DNA of 48,959 nucleotides from Oscillospiraceae bacterium (GCA_031282735.1 JAITDE010000084.1:1-48959); one strand, 5' to 3'. Shown: positions 7,852 to 16,455, counted from the stretch's first letter. Program-made: numbers and translations. The notes: generated by a model from the letters alone, not told the origin.

Positions 7852-8804
7852 TCCGCATCGTCCGCTTTCCTAGTCGGTTCAATCCTGCCATAGCGACCGC
7901 CGGACGCGTCACTGCGCGGTGCGCGGTCAGACTGTTGAGGCGGCGCGGCATGCGGACGATGAAAATCCCCGCCGCCGCGCGGACGGTCATTGCGGAAATT
8001 TTGATAACCGTCTCGTGGGCGGTCATTGCGCGATTGATAGCCGTCTCGCGAACGGTCATTTTGGTGTCCGCGATCCCCGCGCTGAAATCCGCGATCGTTT
8101 TGACGCCCGCGGTTATCGCGCTGGAATCCGTTGCGTCCTCCGTTGTAAGACGGACGGCGGTCATTTTTGCGGAACGCTTCATCGGGCGCAATCACAACGC
8201 GGCGGTCCGAACCATCGCCGACTGAAAACGAATTCGCGCCGTCGAATTCCTGCACAACCGTGTGCACAATACGTCGATCATAGGGTGTCATAGGTGCAAG
8301 CGTGATGTTATGTCCCTCTTTTTTTGCTTTGATCGCGGTGCGGGTCGCCATGTCGCGCAAGCTCGCTTCGCGCTGGTCACGATAGTCGCCCACATCCACG
8401 CTGATGCGTCGGTATCCCGCTGTGTTCCGCGTCACGACCAAACGGGTCAAATATTGCAGTGCGTCGAGCGTCTCGCCGCGCCGGCCAATCACAATCCCCT
8501 CGTCCGCAACGGATTGCACGACGAATCGCACACCATTGTCCTCAGGCACAGTCAGCACGGTTGCCTCAACGCCCATGAGATCAAGCACGGTCTGCAAATA
8601 TTTCTCCGCGCCCGCAAATTCGGATTCTTCAAAGTAGGCGCGTACTTTGGCGGGCGTCCCGCCGAACAAACCGAGCGTCCGTTTGGTTGGCGCTTCGATA
8701 ATTTCGGTGACGACATCCGCCTCTTCCGGCGCGTTGAGCGAAAGCTTTGCTGCTTCAATGGCGGCCTCCACGGTTGGAGCAACGCCGAAGGCTTCTTTGA
8801 TCAT
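7848..8804 (-). CDS. jag: Jag/KhpB RNA-binding protein with RG-rich tail
   Basis: SpoIIIJ-associated RNA-binding protein, encoded next to yidC as usual. The Jag_N domain spans about 1-55 (MIKEAFGVAPTVEAAI ... RTLGLFG). A KH domain follows with GRRG at 107-110, then an R3H-type segment to about 205 (REASLRDMATR, TPYDRRIVHTVVQEF). In B. subtilis-type proteins the chain ends here at ~208 residues; this one runs on for more than 100 residues of Asn/Asp/Arg/Gly-rich low-complexity sequence with repeated NDRPRDGYQ-like units (about 212-318). The tail is probably disordered and RNA-binding. AAGGAG precedes the ATG. Role in other bacteria: RNA binding linked to envelope growth and sporulation. Confidence 0.93.
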   Translation of the reverse strand: MIKEAFGVAPTVEAAIEAAKLSLNAPEEADVVTEIIEAPTKRTLGLFGGTPAKVRAYFEESEFAGAEKYLQTVLDLMGVEATVLTVPEDNGVRFVVQSVADEGIVIGRRGETLDALQYLTRLVVTRNTAGYRRISVDVGDYRDQREASLRDMATRTAIKAKKEGHNITLAPMTPYDRRIVHTVVQEFDGANSFSVGDGSDRRVVIAPDEAFRKNDRRPSYNGGRNGFQRDNRGRQNDRGFQRGDRGHQNDRSRDGYQSRNDRPRDGYQNFRNDRPRGGGDFHRPHAAPPQQSDRAPRSDASGGRYGRIEPTRKADDAE

Positions 8805-8825
8805 TGTTTTCTCCTTATTTTGTCC

Positions 8826-9800
8826 TTATTTGTCAGACAGTGCAAGGCGTTTGCGGCTGTTTTCGCGGCTTCGCCGTTCCACGGTTTCTTCAACAAGAAG
8901 ACGCGCGATCATTTTTTGCGGCTTATGGGTTTGTTGGAGGACAACCATCTGCAAGAACGCGAACAAACTCGAAACAATCCAATAAATGCCGATGCCAACG
9001 GGGAAGCTGATCGAAATAAAGACCGAAAACAACGGCATAAAGAATGTCATGCAACCCATCATGGGGTTTTTGGTTTGTTCGGGATTATCTTTGCGCTGGC
9101 GCAGGAATGTCAGGAACGCGCTGGAAAATGAAGCAAGCCCCGCAAGAATGGGGATAAGATAGTAGAAACCGCCGCCCTCTTTGGGCGTCATACCCAAATT
9201 AAGCCCAAAAAAGCGGAATTGGTCGGCAAACGAGACAATCTGATCGAAAACGCCTTGGTTGAGTTTGTCGGCGCCTTCGCCGATCAGATGGGCAAAAGAG
9301 TTAATGTGTTCCATAATACGCAATTGCAAGTAACTTGCCGTACTACTTGCCGTGCCGCTGACTTTTTCGAGCACACCCGGCGCGGCTTTTTCAAGAATCG
9401 CGATGCTGGCGGCATCAATTTTCAGCGCGTACTTGAGCGGATGATAGATCGCCGAGATAAGACCGAATATAATTGGAAACTGCAACAACATTGCGCCCGA
9501 GCAGCCCGCGCTCATCGGATTGAATCCCTCGCGCTGATAAAAGGCTTGGATTTCCTGCTGCTGCCGCTTTTTGTCGTCTTTGTAACGTTCCGTGATTTTG
9601 CGGAGTTTGTATTGCATACGGCGGTTTTTCGCAAGATTTTTTTGCTGGCTGATCGCGCTTGGCAACATCAGCATGCGGCAAAAAACCGTAAAAATCAAAA
9701 TAGCGACGCCGTAATTACCGACAATCTGAAAAATAAAACGCATGATGGGTCCAAAAACAGTGCCCAACACGTTATAGATGGCTTCGTACAACCAATGCAT
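8826..9800 (-). CDS. yidC: Membrane protein insertase YidC/SpoIIIJ
   Basis: A 324-residue Oxa1/YidC-family insertase that places proteins into the cytoplasmic membrane with or without Sec. The start MHWLYEAIYNVLG, the hydrophobic segment NYGVAILIFTVFCRMLMLP, the cytoplasmic basic hairpin (QQKNLAKNRRMQYKLRKITERY) and later hydrophobic segments (FPIIFGLISAIY, FYYLIPILAGLASF, FPVGIGIYWIVSSLFAF) fit the Gram-positive type. The C-terminus is basic and may contact ribosomes. The GAGAGGAG ribosome site directly abuts the ATG; a TTG at codon 4 sits at ideal spacing, so the true first residue is uncertain. Confidence 0.95.
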   Translation of the reverse strand: MHWLYEAIYNVLGTVFGPIMRFIFQIVGNYGVAILIFTVFCRMLMLPSAISQQKNLAKNRRMQYKLRKITERYKDDKKRQQQEIQAFYQREGFNPMSAGCSGAMLLQFPIIFGLISAIYHPLKYALKIDAASIAILEKAAPGVLEKVSGTASSTASYLQLRIMEHINSFAHLIGEGADKLNQGVFDQIVSFADQFRFFGLNLGMTPKEGGGFYYLIPILAGLASFSSAFLTFLRQRKDNPEQTKNPMMGCMTFFMPLFSVFISISFPVGIGIYWIVSSLFAFLQMVVLQQTHKPQKMIARLLVEETVERRSRENSRKRLALSDK

Positions 9801-9809
9801 CTCCTCTCA

Positions 9810-10031
9810 CTACTTGCGTTTGGGGGGGACGGGGTCAACGCCGCCCGGCGAAAAAATATTGCACCGCATCAAACGATAAACCGCCAGCAGACCGCCGCGC
9901 AAAACGCCGTGCACTTCAATGGCTTCCGCCGCATACTGCGAACACGTGGGGTAATAGCGGCACATGGGCGGGAACAGGGGCGATACGCGGCGTTGATAAA
10001 AGCGGATGGCGCTCAAAAAAACTTGCTTCAT
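9810..10031 (-). CDS. yidD: Membrane protein insertion efficiency factor YidD
   Basis: A 73-residue protein with the family signature [19 protein letters not shown] and a FSPGG ending. YidD is thought to aid insertion of membrane proteins by YidC. The ATG at 10031 overlaps the rnpA stop (ATGA), the normal arrangement. The frame is open further upstream within rnpA, but the conserved start [18 protein letters not shown] supports the short form. Confidence 0.95.
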   Translation of the reverse strand: MKQVFLSAIRFYQRRVSPLFPPMCRYYPTCSQYAAEAIEVHGVLRGGLLAVYRLMRCNIFSPGGVDPVPPKRK

Positions 10032-10390
10032 GGCTTGTCCTTTTGCGCGGGTTCGCTTTGCAGGACGCCCAGTTTTCGCAGATGTCCGCGCATGATATGT
10101 TGTATCTGTGTGCTTTTGGTGTGCTTGGTTTTGCCTCTGGCAACAAAAACCAAATCCCAATTGCCGCACGTCGGCTCATTGAGCGTGCGCAACGCTTCGC
10201 TGATGACCCTGCGTGAACGATTGCGCTCCACTGCGTTGCCGATTTTTTTGCTTGCCGTGATGCCGTAGCGACATTTGCCGGCGCGGTTTTTTGCGGCGTA
10301 AGTGACCAAAGCGGGGTGCGCAAGGGACTTACCGCACGCGTAGGCGCGGCGAAAGTCCCCATTGCGAACCAACGTTTTTATCATCGGCAT
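10028..10390 (-). CDS. rnpA: Ribonuclease P protein component
   Basis: Protein subunit of RNase P, which matures tRNA 5' ends. 120 residues. The conserved basic helix reads [18 protein letters not shown] (RNR at 56-58), preceded by [12 protein letters not shown] at 10390 and an in-frame ATG two codons later (10384) are both possible. The start lies at the edge of a five-copy tandem repeat, each copy of which contains a GAGG/GGGG-type ribosome site and an ATG like its own. Downstream it is coupled to yidD by ATGA. Confidence 0.96.
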   Translation of the reverse strand: MPMIKTLVRNGDFRRAYACGKSLAHPALVTYAAKNRAGKCRYGITASKKIGNAVERNRSRRVISEALRTLNEPTCGNWDLVFVARGKTKHTKSTQIQHIMRGHLRKLGVLQSEPAQKDKP

Positions 10391-10600
10391 GTTTTATGTT
10401 TTTCCTCTTGTAGATTGCGGTCAACATGTTTTCTGTTTTTCCCATTGTTGATTGCGGTCAAATCGGCATGTTTTCTGTTTTTCCTCTTGTTGATTGCGGT
10501 CAAATCGGCATGTTTTCTGTTTTTCCTCTTGTAGATTGCGGTCAAACCGGCATGCTTTCTGTTTTTCCCCTTGTAGATTGCGGTCAACATGTTTTCGATA
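10385..10600 (-). repeat. Five-copy tandem repeat duplicating the rnpA initiation region
   Basis: Units of 39-42 bases at about 10385-10424, 10425-10463, 10464-10505, 10506-10547 and 10548-10587, plus a partial unit. Read on the minus strand, each unit contains TTGACCGCAATC, then ACAAGAGGAAAAACAG (one copy AATGGGAAAA), then a CATG. The copy nearest rnpA supplies its ribosome site and start codon. In units 3 and 4 the equivalent ATG opens a start-stop minicistron, ATG CCG ATT TGA. The array sits between the rpmH stop (10601) and rnpA. Confidence 0.9.
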
Positions 10601-10735
10601 TCAATACGTGAGCTGCTTGCGCCCTTTTTCGCGGCGGCGGGCAAGCACCTTGCGACCGTTGCGATCCGCCATGCGTTTGCGGAATCCATGTTCCTTCTTC
10701 CGGTGGAGCTTTTTAGGCTGATATGTCCGTTTCAT
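10601..10735 (-). CDS. rpmH: Ribosomal protein L34
   Basis: 44 residues: [20 protein letters not shown], then [20 protein letters not shown] and a QLTY end. This is a full-length bacterial L34 with the diagnostic KRTYQP start. It is just upstream of rnpA, as in nearly all bacteria, but here preceded by rpsI rather than dnaA. The ribosome site is GAGAGGA. Confidence 0.97.
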   Translation of the reverse strand: MKRTYQPKKLHRKKEHGFRKRMADRNGRKVLARRREKGRKQLTY

Positions 10736-10792
10736 CAAAAAAATCCTCTCTAGCATCTTGCAAAAATCCAAATGACAAGCGGCAAAAGCCCA

Positions 10793-11191
10793 TTATCTCT
10801 TGGAAAATTGCGGCGCGCGGCGGGCGGCTTTGAGACCGTACTTCTTGCGCTCTTTCATTCTCGGATCACGTGTGAGGAAGCCCGCTTTTTTGAGTGCGGG
10901 GCGAAGTTCAGGGTCGAGGAGCAAAAGCGCACGGGCAAGACCATGGCGGATTGCGCCCGCTTGACCCGAAACGCCGCCGCCGTTGACACGGCACACAATA
11001 TCCACATTGCCCTCTTGACCTGTGAGCACCAACGGCTGGCGCACAAGGAGTTTTAGCGTCTCAAGCCCAAAATAGTCGTCGATGTCACGGTCGTTGATGG
11101 TGATTTTGCCATCGCCGTAATAGACGCGCACGCGCGCAATGGACTTTTTGCGGCGACCTGTGCCATAAAAAAACGGAACTGTATCGTACAT
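10793..11191 (-). CDS. rpsI: Ribosomal protein S9
   Basis: 132 residues with the S9 signature [25 protein letters not shown] and the conserved basic C-terminus RRAPQFSKR that reaches the P-site tRNA. It follows rplM with a 15-base gap carrying GAGAGGAG, the standard rplM-rpsI operon. Confidence 0.98.
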   Translation of the reverse strand: MYDTVPFFYGTGRRKKSIARVRVYYGDGKITINDRDIDDYFGLETLKLLVRQPLVLTGQEGNVDIVCRVNGGGVSGQAGAIRHGLARALLLLDPELRPALKKAGFLTRDPRMKERKKYGLKAARRAPQFSKR

Positions 11192-11206
11192 GTTACTTCT
11201 CCTCTC

Positions 11207-11635
11207 TTATAGCGCCCAAACTTCGGGCTGCTGTGCCTGATGGATATGCTCCGCGCTTTCAAACACTTTGAGACGGGTGAGCGACTTGCGCCCAAGCGTG
11301 GTGTCGGGCAACATGCGTTTGACGGCAAGTTCCATGGCGAGGTTGGGGCGGGTTTTCATCAGCGTGTCGTAGCCTGTTGTTTTTAGATGACCGATGTAAC
11401 CCGTGTGCCGCTGATATTTTTTTTGCTGTAACTTTTTGCCTGTTAAAATCGCCTTGCCTGCATTGATGATAATGACAAAATCACCGCAATCGGCATGCGG
11501 CACAAAAATTGGCTTGTGCTTGCCGCGCAACAGCGTCGCCGCCTGCACTGCGACACGACCAAGCGGTTTGCCGGCGGCATCGAGCACGTACCATTTGCGT
11601 GTGATGTCACCCGCCTTCGGCATAAACGTGGACAT
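11207..11635 (-). CDS. rplM: Ribosomal protein L13
   Basis: 142 residues: [30 protein letters not shown] at the start, GDFVIIINA and the [27 protein letters not shown] segment are diagnostic of L13. First gene of the unit, with a GGAGG site and a consensus promoter about 42 bases before the start. Confidence 0.98.
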   Translation of the reverse strand: MSTFMPKAGDITRKWYVLDAAGKPLGRVAVQAATLLRGKHKPIFVPHADCGDFVIIINAGKAILTGKKLQQKKYQRHTGYIGHLKTTGYDTLMKTRPNLAMELAVKRMLPDTTLGRKSLTRLKVFESAEHIHQAQQPEVWAL

Positions 11636-11676
11636 TCAAACTACCTCCATATGTTTTCACTTTACATAGCTTTCGT

Positions 11677-11705
11677 ACTATATCATATTTTCGGACGAAT
11701 GTCAA
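11677..11705 (-). promoter_or_regulatory. Sigma-A promoter of the rplM unit
   Basis: On the minus strand TTGACA (11705-11700), 17-base spacer, TATAGT (11682-11677). Confidence 0.85.
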
Positions 11706-12220
11706 CTGATTTTCGCAAATTTTTCATTCGTATATGCAAAAGCTCGTTTTATCTCTTGTTTCCGCTTCTTTTTCGTGTATTTTCCATTGGTCAATTTGTA
11801 GTTGCAATTTGGCTGGGATTGTTGATTTGGGAATGGAGAAAATGCAAAACGCAGAACGTCCCACATGCGAGGGAAGCGTGTAAAAAAATTTGCAAAACAA
11901 AGTTGATAAGGCAAATGATGTTCAAAGCGACCTTCGGGCGCGGCATTGCGCGGGCGAGAAAACACAACTGCGGGTCTTCGTTGAAAGGTTCTCTTGCGTT
12001 GCGCTTCGTCGCTCTGCTCTTTGCGCTGGGTTGCCCTGATATGACGTTTCAGTATCTGTAAACAAAAGCTTTTGATGTTTTTGCAAGTGGTATCAAAAAA
12101 TCTTCCGCGAAATGCCTAAAAAAAGGACTGTTTAGATCAAAAATTCCGCTTATTTTCCGAAATCGGCAAAATATCGTATTTTACTTGTGGAAAGGACTAG
12201 CTTTTTTTGCGGAAAACTGC
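11706..12220. other. Non-coding gap between rplM and the hydrogenase operon
   Basis: About 515 bases with no supported gene. Two open frames exist (minus 11702-11965 and plus 11921-12061), but neither has a convincing ribosome site or a recognisable product. The part after 12062 is AT-rich and leads into the hydrogenase promoter. Confidence 0.5.
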
Positions 12221-12254
12221 TATACTTAAAACAGCGTGTTGTTCGCGCTGTTTT
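12221..12254 (+). promoter_or_regulatory. Hydrogenase operon -10 element with overlapping dyad
   Basis: TATACT (12221-12226) is a good -10 with a poor -35 at 17 bases. Immediately after it, AAAACAGCG (12228-12236) pairs perfectly with CGCTGTTTT (12246-12254). The dyad would cover the transcription start and could be an operator, or a leader hairpin of the transcript. Confidence 0.5.
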
Positions 12255-12290
12255 GTTTATTTTCATTCGCAAAAGGAGGACTAGCAAAGC

Positions 12291-12791
12291 ATGCTCAAGA
12301 AAGTTAGCAAGCTACCGTTTCAGGGCACTGAGTGCCAGGCACAGGCGTTTGCCGATGTGATCGCCCAATACAAGAGCGACCCCAGTCAGTTGATGACCGT
12401 GATGCAAAAAGCCCAGCAAATCTATGGCTATTTACCGTTTGAAGTCCAGGCAATGATTGCGGACGGCATGGACGTACCATTGGAAAAGGTTTATGGTGTA
12501 TCCACATTCTACGCGCAGTTCGCGTTGTCGCCTGCGGGCAAGCATTCCATTTCGGTTTGCTTGGGCACGGCGTGCTACGTCAAAGGCGCGCAGGCGATCC
12601 TTGACCGCATCACCGAACTGTTGGGCATTGGCCCGGGCGAATGCACCGAAGACGGTTTGTTTTCGCTGGATGCATGCCGCTGTATCGGCGCATGCGGGCT
12701 TGCACCTGTGATGATGATTGGCGAAAAAGTGTACGGCAACCTTGTGCCTGAACAAGTCGAGGGCATTTTGGCCGCCTATCGCGATCAATGA
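12291..12791 (+). CDS. hydC: NADH-linked [FeFe] hydrogenase, NuoE-like subunit
   Basis: 166-residue thioredoxin-like [2Fe-2S] subunit of a trimeric hydrogenase. Cluster ligands are Cys90, Cys95 (CLGTACYVKGA), Cys131 and Cys135 (CIGACGLAPVM), as in NuoE. It passes electrons between the NuoF-like flavoprotein and the hydrogenase subunit. A GGAGG site precedes the ATG. It is first in an operon with the NuoF-like and HydA genes, spaced 15-17 bases. In studied anaerobes such trimers bifurcate electrons between NADH and ferredoxin; whether this one does is inferred from composition only. Confidence 0.93.
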   Translation: MLKKVSKLPFQGTECQAQAFADVIAQYKSDPSQLMTVMQKAQQIYGYLPFEVQAMIADGMDVPLEKVYGVSTFYAQFALSPAGKHSISVCLGTACYVKGAQAILDRITELLGIGPGECTEDGLFSLDACRCIGACGLAPVMMIGEKVYGNLVPEQVEGILAAYRDQ

Positions 12792-12806
12792 AACGGAAAG
12801 GACTGA

Positions 12807-14681
12807 ATGGCTTTGACAACAGTACAGTTGGATGATTTGCGCACACACGCGTTGGCGCAAATGACACCCGGACGCAGTGGGCTTGCCATGCGCATCGTGG
12901 TGGGTTACGCCACTTGCGGTATTGCGGCGGGCGCAAAGGCCGTTATCGAATCCCTGCGGAAAGAACTTGCCGTTTTGGGGATTGACGACGTCGCCGTGGA
13001 AGAAACAGGTTGCATTGGCATGTGCCAATACGAGCCGCTTGTGGAGGTTTTCGCTCCCGACCAGCCTAAAATTACATATGTGCAAATGAACGCCGAAAAA
13101 ACGGCGCGTATGGTGCACTCCCATGTTGCCAACGGCAAAGTGGTTGCGGAATACACCATCGGCGCGGCGACGGGCGAGGCGGCGCAGGGCGAAGTATTGC
13201 CGCTGGACAGCACGGCGTTTTACAAAAAACAACAACGTGTCGCCCTGCGCAACTGCGGCGTGATTGATCCTGAGCGCATTGAGCAATACATCGCGCGGGA
13301 CGGTTATCAGGCACTCAAAAAGGCGTTGACGGAACTCCAACCCGCCGACGTAATCCAAATCCTTAAGGACAGCGGTTTGCGCGGGCGCGGCGGCGGCGGA
13401 TTCCCCACGGGTTTGAAGTGGAGTTTTACGGCCGCCAACGCGGCGGATCAAAAATATGTCGTCTGCAACGCCGACGAGGGCGACCCCGGCGCGTTTATGG
13501 ATCGCTCCGTTTTGGAGGGCGACCCGCACGCGGTTGTGGAGGCGATGACCATTTGCGGCTACGCGACGGGCGCAAGCGAGGGTTATGTGTATGTCCGCGC
13601 CGAATATCCCATTGCCGTCAAGCATCTTGAAACGGCGATTGAACAGGCGACGGCGTTGGGTCTTTTGGGCGATGATATTTTCGGCAGCGGATTCGGTTTC
13701 CGTTTGCACATCCGTCTCGGCGCGGGCGCGTTCGTCTGCGGCGAGGAAACGGCGCTGATGACCTCCATTGAGGGCAAGCGCGGCGAACCCCGTCCCCGTC
13801 CGCCCTATCCCGCGGTGAAAGGTTTGTTCGGCAAGCCCACGACGGAAAACAATGTGGAAACATTTGCCAACATCCCGCAAATTATTCTGCACGGCGCACG
13901 GAATTTTGCCGCGACAGGTACGGAAAAATCCAAAGGCACGAAAGTGTTCGCGCTCGGCGGCAAAATCACCAATACAGGGCTTGTGGAAATACCTATGGGC
14001 ACGACTTTGCGGGAGATCATTGAGGATATCGGCGGCGGCATCCCGGGCGGCAAAAAATTCAAGGCCGCGCAAACGGGCGGTCCCTCCGGCGGATGCATAC
14101 CTGAATCCATGATCGATACGCCGATTGATTACGACAATTTGACCGCGATCGGTTCCATGATGGGATCGGGCGGCTTGATCGTGATGGACGAAGACAACTG
14201 CATGGTTGATATCGCGCGGTTTTTTCTCGACTTTACCGTGGATGAATCCTGCGGCAAATGTTCACCCTGCCGCATCGGCACAAAACGCATGATGGAAATA
14301 CTCGACAAGATCACCGCAGGCAAAGCCGTTATGGAGGATCTCGACAAACTTGAGGAGCTTGCGTATCATATCAAAGAAAATTCGCTTTGCGGCTTGGGGC
14401 AGAGCGCGCCGAATCCCGTGCTCGCCACCCTGCGCGCGTTTCGGGATGAATACGTCGCCCATGTGCGCGATAAGCGTTGCCCTGCGGGCGTTTGCAAGGC
14501 ATTGCTCAATTACTACGTGATTGCCGACAAATGCCGTGGCTGCACCGCGTGCGCTCGCGCGTGCCCTGTTGGCGCAATCCGGGGCAAAGTCAAAGAAGTG
14601 CACGACATTGACACCGATAAATGCATCAAATGCGGCGCGTGCATGGCGACCTGCCGCTTTGGCGCAATCGAAAAACGATAA
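12807..14681 (+). CDS. hydB: NADH-linked [FeFe] hydrogenase, NuoF-like flavoprotein
   Basis: 624 residues. Domains in order: a thioredoxin-like ferredoxin region (GYATCGIAAGA with Cys37; ETGCIGMCQYEP with Cys69 and Cys73); the NuoF core with the glycine-rich FMN/NADH loop DSGLRGRGGGGFPTGLKW; the SLBB region; the NuoF [4Fe-4S] motif ESCGKCSPCRIG (Cys482, 485, 488); and a C-terminal two-cluster ferredoxin (CRGCTACARACP and CIKCGACMATC). It oxidises or reduces NAD(H) with FMN and feeds the hydrogenase subunit. Only three Cys are visible in the N-terminal cluster region. The C-terminal ferredoxin is typical of hydrogenase HydB and absent from complex I NuoF. Confidence 0.95.
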   Translation: MALTTVQLDDLRTHALAQMTPGRSGLAMRIVVGYATCGIAAGAKAVIESLRKELAVLGIDDVAVEETGCIGMCQYEPLVEVFAPDQPKITYVQMNAEKTARMVHSHVANGKVVAEYTIGAATGEAAQGEVLPLDSTAFYKKQQRVALRNCGVIDPERIEQYIARDGYQALKKALTELQPADVIQILKDSGLRGRGGGGFPTGLKWSFTAANAADQKYVVCNADEGDPGAFMDRSVLEGDPHAVVEAMTICGYATGASEGYVYVRAEYPIAVKHLETAIEQATALGLLGDDIFGSGFGFRLHIRLGAGAFVCGEETALMTSIEGKRGEPRPRPPYPAVKGLFGKPTTENNVETFANIPQIILHGARNFAATGTEKSKGTKVFALGGKITNTGLVEIPMGTTLREIIEDIGGGIPGGKKFKAAQTGGPSGGCIPESMIDTPIDYDNLTAIGSMMGSGGLIVMDEDNCMVDIARFFLDFTVDESCGKCSPCRIGTKRMMEILDKITAGKAVMEDLDKLEELAYHIKENSLCGLGQSAPNPVLATLRAFRDEYVAHVRDKRCPAGVCKALLNYYVIADKCRGCTACARACPVGAIRGKVKEVHDIDTDKCIKCGACMATCRFGAIEKR

Positions 14682-14698
14682 GAGAGGAGGATTTCCCC

Positions 14699-16447
14699 AT
14701 GGCAGAAAAAAACATACATCTCAAAATCAACGGCATGGAGGTGGAAGCCCCTGCGGGTTCTACCATTCTTGAGGCCGCGCGTATCATCGGGATTGAAATC
14801 CCCACTTTGTGCTATCTCAAAGAAATCAACGAAATCGGCGCGTGCCGCATTTGCATGGTGGAGGTCAAAGGAGCGCGCGGTTTGGTAACAGCCTGCGTTT
14901 TCCCCGTGGCGGAGGGCATGGAGGTGTTCACGAACACCGAAAAAGTGCGCAAAAGCCGCAAAGGGACGCTGGAACTCATCCTTTCCACGCACGACAAAAA
15001 TTGCCTTTCCTGTGTGCGTAGCGGCAATTGCGAACTGCAAAAACTCTGCAAGGAATTTGGCGTGGACGATCCCGATTACTATGCGGGCGAAAACATCCGC
15101 TACGCGTTCGACGACTCCGCCGCCCACATGGTGCGCGACAACAACAAGTGCATCCTTTGCCGCCGCTGTGTCGCCGCCTGCGACAGCCAATGTATTTCCG
15201 TCATCGGCGCAAACGCCCGCGGATTCGACACGCACATCAGTTCGCCTTTCGACAAAGATTTGGCGGACGTCAGTTGTATTTCGTGCGGTCAGTGCATTGT
15301 CAACTGCCCCACGGGCGCGATTGTGGAAAAAGACGAAAGCGCGGCCGTGTTCGCCGCCATCAACGATCCCAAAAAATTTGTGGTCGTGCACACCGCGCCC
15401 TCCATTCGCGTAACGCTTGGCGAAGCGTTCGGCATGAAGATCGGCACGAACGTGCAGGGCAAAATGGTCGCCGCCCTGCGCCGTTTGGGCTTCGACAAGG
15501 TTTTTGACACCGATTTCGGTGCCGATTTGACGATCATGGAAGAGGCGCACGAATTTTTGGAGCGCGTGAAAAACGGCGGTACGTTGCCGATGATTACGTC
15601 CTGCTCCCCCGGCTGGGTGAAATATTGCGAGCATTATTATCCCGATTTGATCGCGCATCTGTCCAGTTGCAAATCGCCCCAGCAGATGCAGGGGGCTGTT
15701 ATCAAAACTTGGTATGCAAAAAAGCTTGGTATTGATCCGAAGCATATTTTTGTGGTCGGCATCATGCCCTGCACCGCCAAAAAGTTTGAAAACAAACGCG
15801 ACGATCAAAGCGCGTCGGGGTTACCCGACGTGGATATCTCGCTCACCACGCGCGAACTTGCCCGCATGATCGAAAGCGCGGGGATTTATTTCCGCGACCT
15901 GCCCGACGAAGCCTACGACAACCCGCTTGGCGATGCCACGGGTGCGGCAGTGATTTTCGGCGCGACGGGCGGCGTGATGGAAGCTGCACTGCGCACCGCC
16001 GTCGAAACCCTCACGGGCGAACAGCTTGCGTCGCCGGACTTCACCGAAGTGCGCGGCACGGCGGGCATCAAAGAAGCGACCTATCATGTTGCGGGCATGG
16101 ATGTGAAAGTCGCCGTCGCCAGCGGCACGAAGAACGCGCGTGTGCTCATGGATAAAATCCGTGCGGGCGAAGCGGATTATCACTTCATCGAAATCATGGG
16201 TTGCCCGGGCGGCTGTGTTAACGGCGGCGGTCAGCCGATTCAGCATGCCGTCGTGCGGAATTTCCATGATCTGCGATCAATGCGCGCGGCGACGCTCTAT
16301 GAAGCCGACAAGAATTTGCCTCTGCGCAAATCGCACGAAAGCCCCGCAATCAAAATGATTTACGAGGAGTTCCTCGGCGAACCGGGCAGTCATTTGGCGC
16401 ATGAGGTTTTGCACACGAGCTATGCCGCCCGTCCAAAATATCGATAA
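14699..16447 (+). CDS. hydA: [FeFe] hydrogenase catalytic subunit
   Basis: 582 residues; makes or consumes H2. Modules: N-terminal plant-type [2Fe-2S] (CYLKEINEIGACRICMVEV); His-ligated cluster segment HDKNCLSCVRSGNCELQKLC; two [4Fe-4S] sites (CILCRRCVAAC, CISCGQCIVNC); then the H-cluster domain with all three signatures intact: TSCSPGW (Cys302), MPCTAKKFE (Cys358) and EIMGCPGGCVNGGGQP (Cys502, Cys506). The ATG at 14699 has a GAGAGGAGG site; an upstream in-frame start overlaps hydB and is not credible. No maturation genes (hydE, hydF, hydG) lie in this window. A terminator follows at 16456. Confidence 0.97.
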   Translation: MAEKNIHLKINGMEVEAPAGSTILEAARIIGIEIPTLCYLKEINEIGACRICMVEVKGARGLVTACVFPVAEGMEVFTNTEKVRKSRKGTLELILSTHDKNCLSCVRSGNCELQKLCKEFGVDDPDYYAGENIRYAFDDSAAHMVRDNNKCILCRRCVAACDSQCISVIGANARGFDTHISSPFDKDLADVSCISCGQCIVNCPTGAIVEKDESAAVFAAINDPKKFVVVHTAPSIRVTLGEAFGMKIGTNVQGKMVAALRRLGFDKVFDTDFGADLTIMEEAHEFLERVKNGGTLPMITSCSPGWVKYCEHYYPDLIAHLSSCKSPQQMQGAVIKTWYAKKLGIDPKHIFVVGIMPCTAKKFENKRDDQSASGLPDVDISLTTRELARMIESAGIYFRDLPDEAYDNPLGDATGAAVIFGATGGVMEAALRTAVETLTGEQLASPDFTEVRGTAGIKEATYHVAGMDVKVAVASGTKNARVLMDKIRAGEADYHFIEIMGCPGGCVNGGGQPIQHAVVRNFHDLRSMRAATLYEADKNLPLRKSHESPAIKMIYEEFLGEPGSHLAHEVLHTSYAARPKYR

Positions 16448-16455
16448 ATTTATGC

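Noticed and set aside
10385..10600. Possible CRISPR array.
   Set aside because: Units are contiguous with no variable spacers, are nearly identical along their whole length, and no cas genes exist in the window.
10381..10689. A 102-codon minus ORF and a plus ORF (10426-10611) running through the rnpA repeats, encoding 14-residue repeats such as LTAIYKRKNRKHAD.
   Set aside because: Three of the units are multiples of three, so frames stay open by construction; the minus ORF starts inside rpmH in another frame and neither has its own ribosome site.
12029..12046. GGTTGCCCTGATATGACG resembles GGTTGCCTGATATGACG at 20864-20880, suggesting a mobile-element end.
   Set aside because: A 17-base near match with one indel is not unlikely by chance in 49 kb, and the flanks share nothing.
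11702..12061. Two overlapping ORFs on opposite strands in the rplM-hydC gap.
   Set aside because: No ribosome site, odd composition (Phe/Arg/Cys-rich), no recognisable domain; they overlap the rplM promoter.
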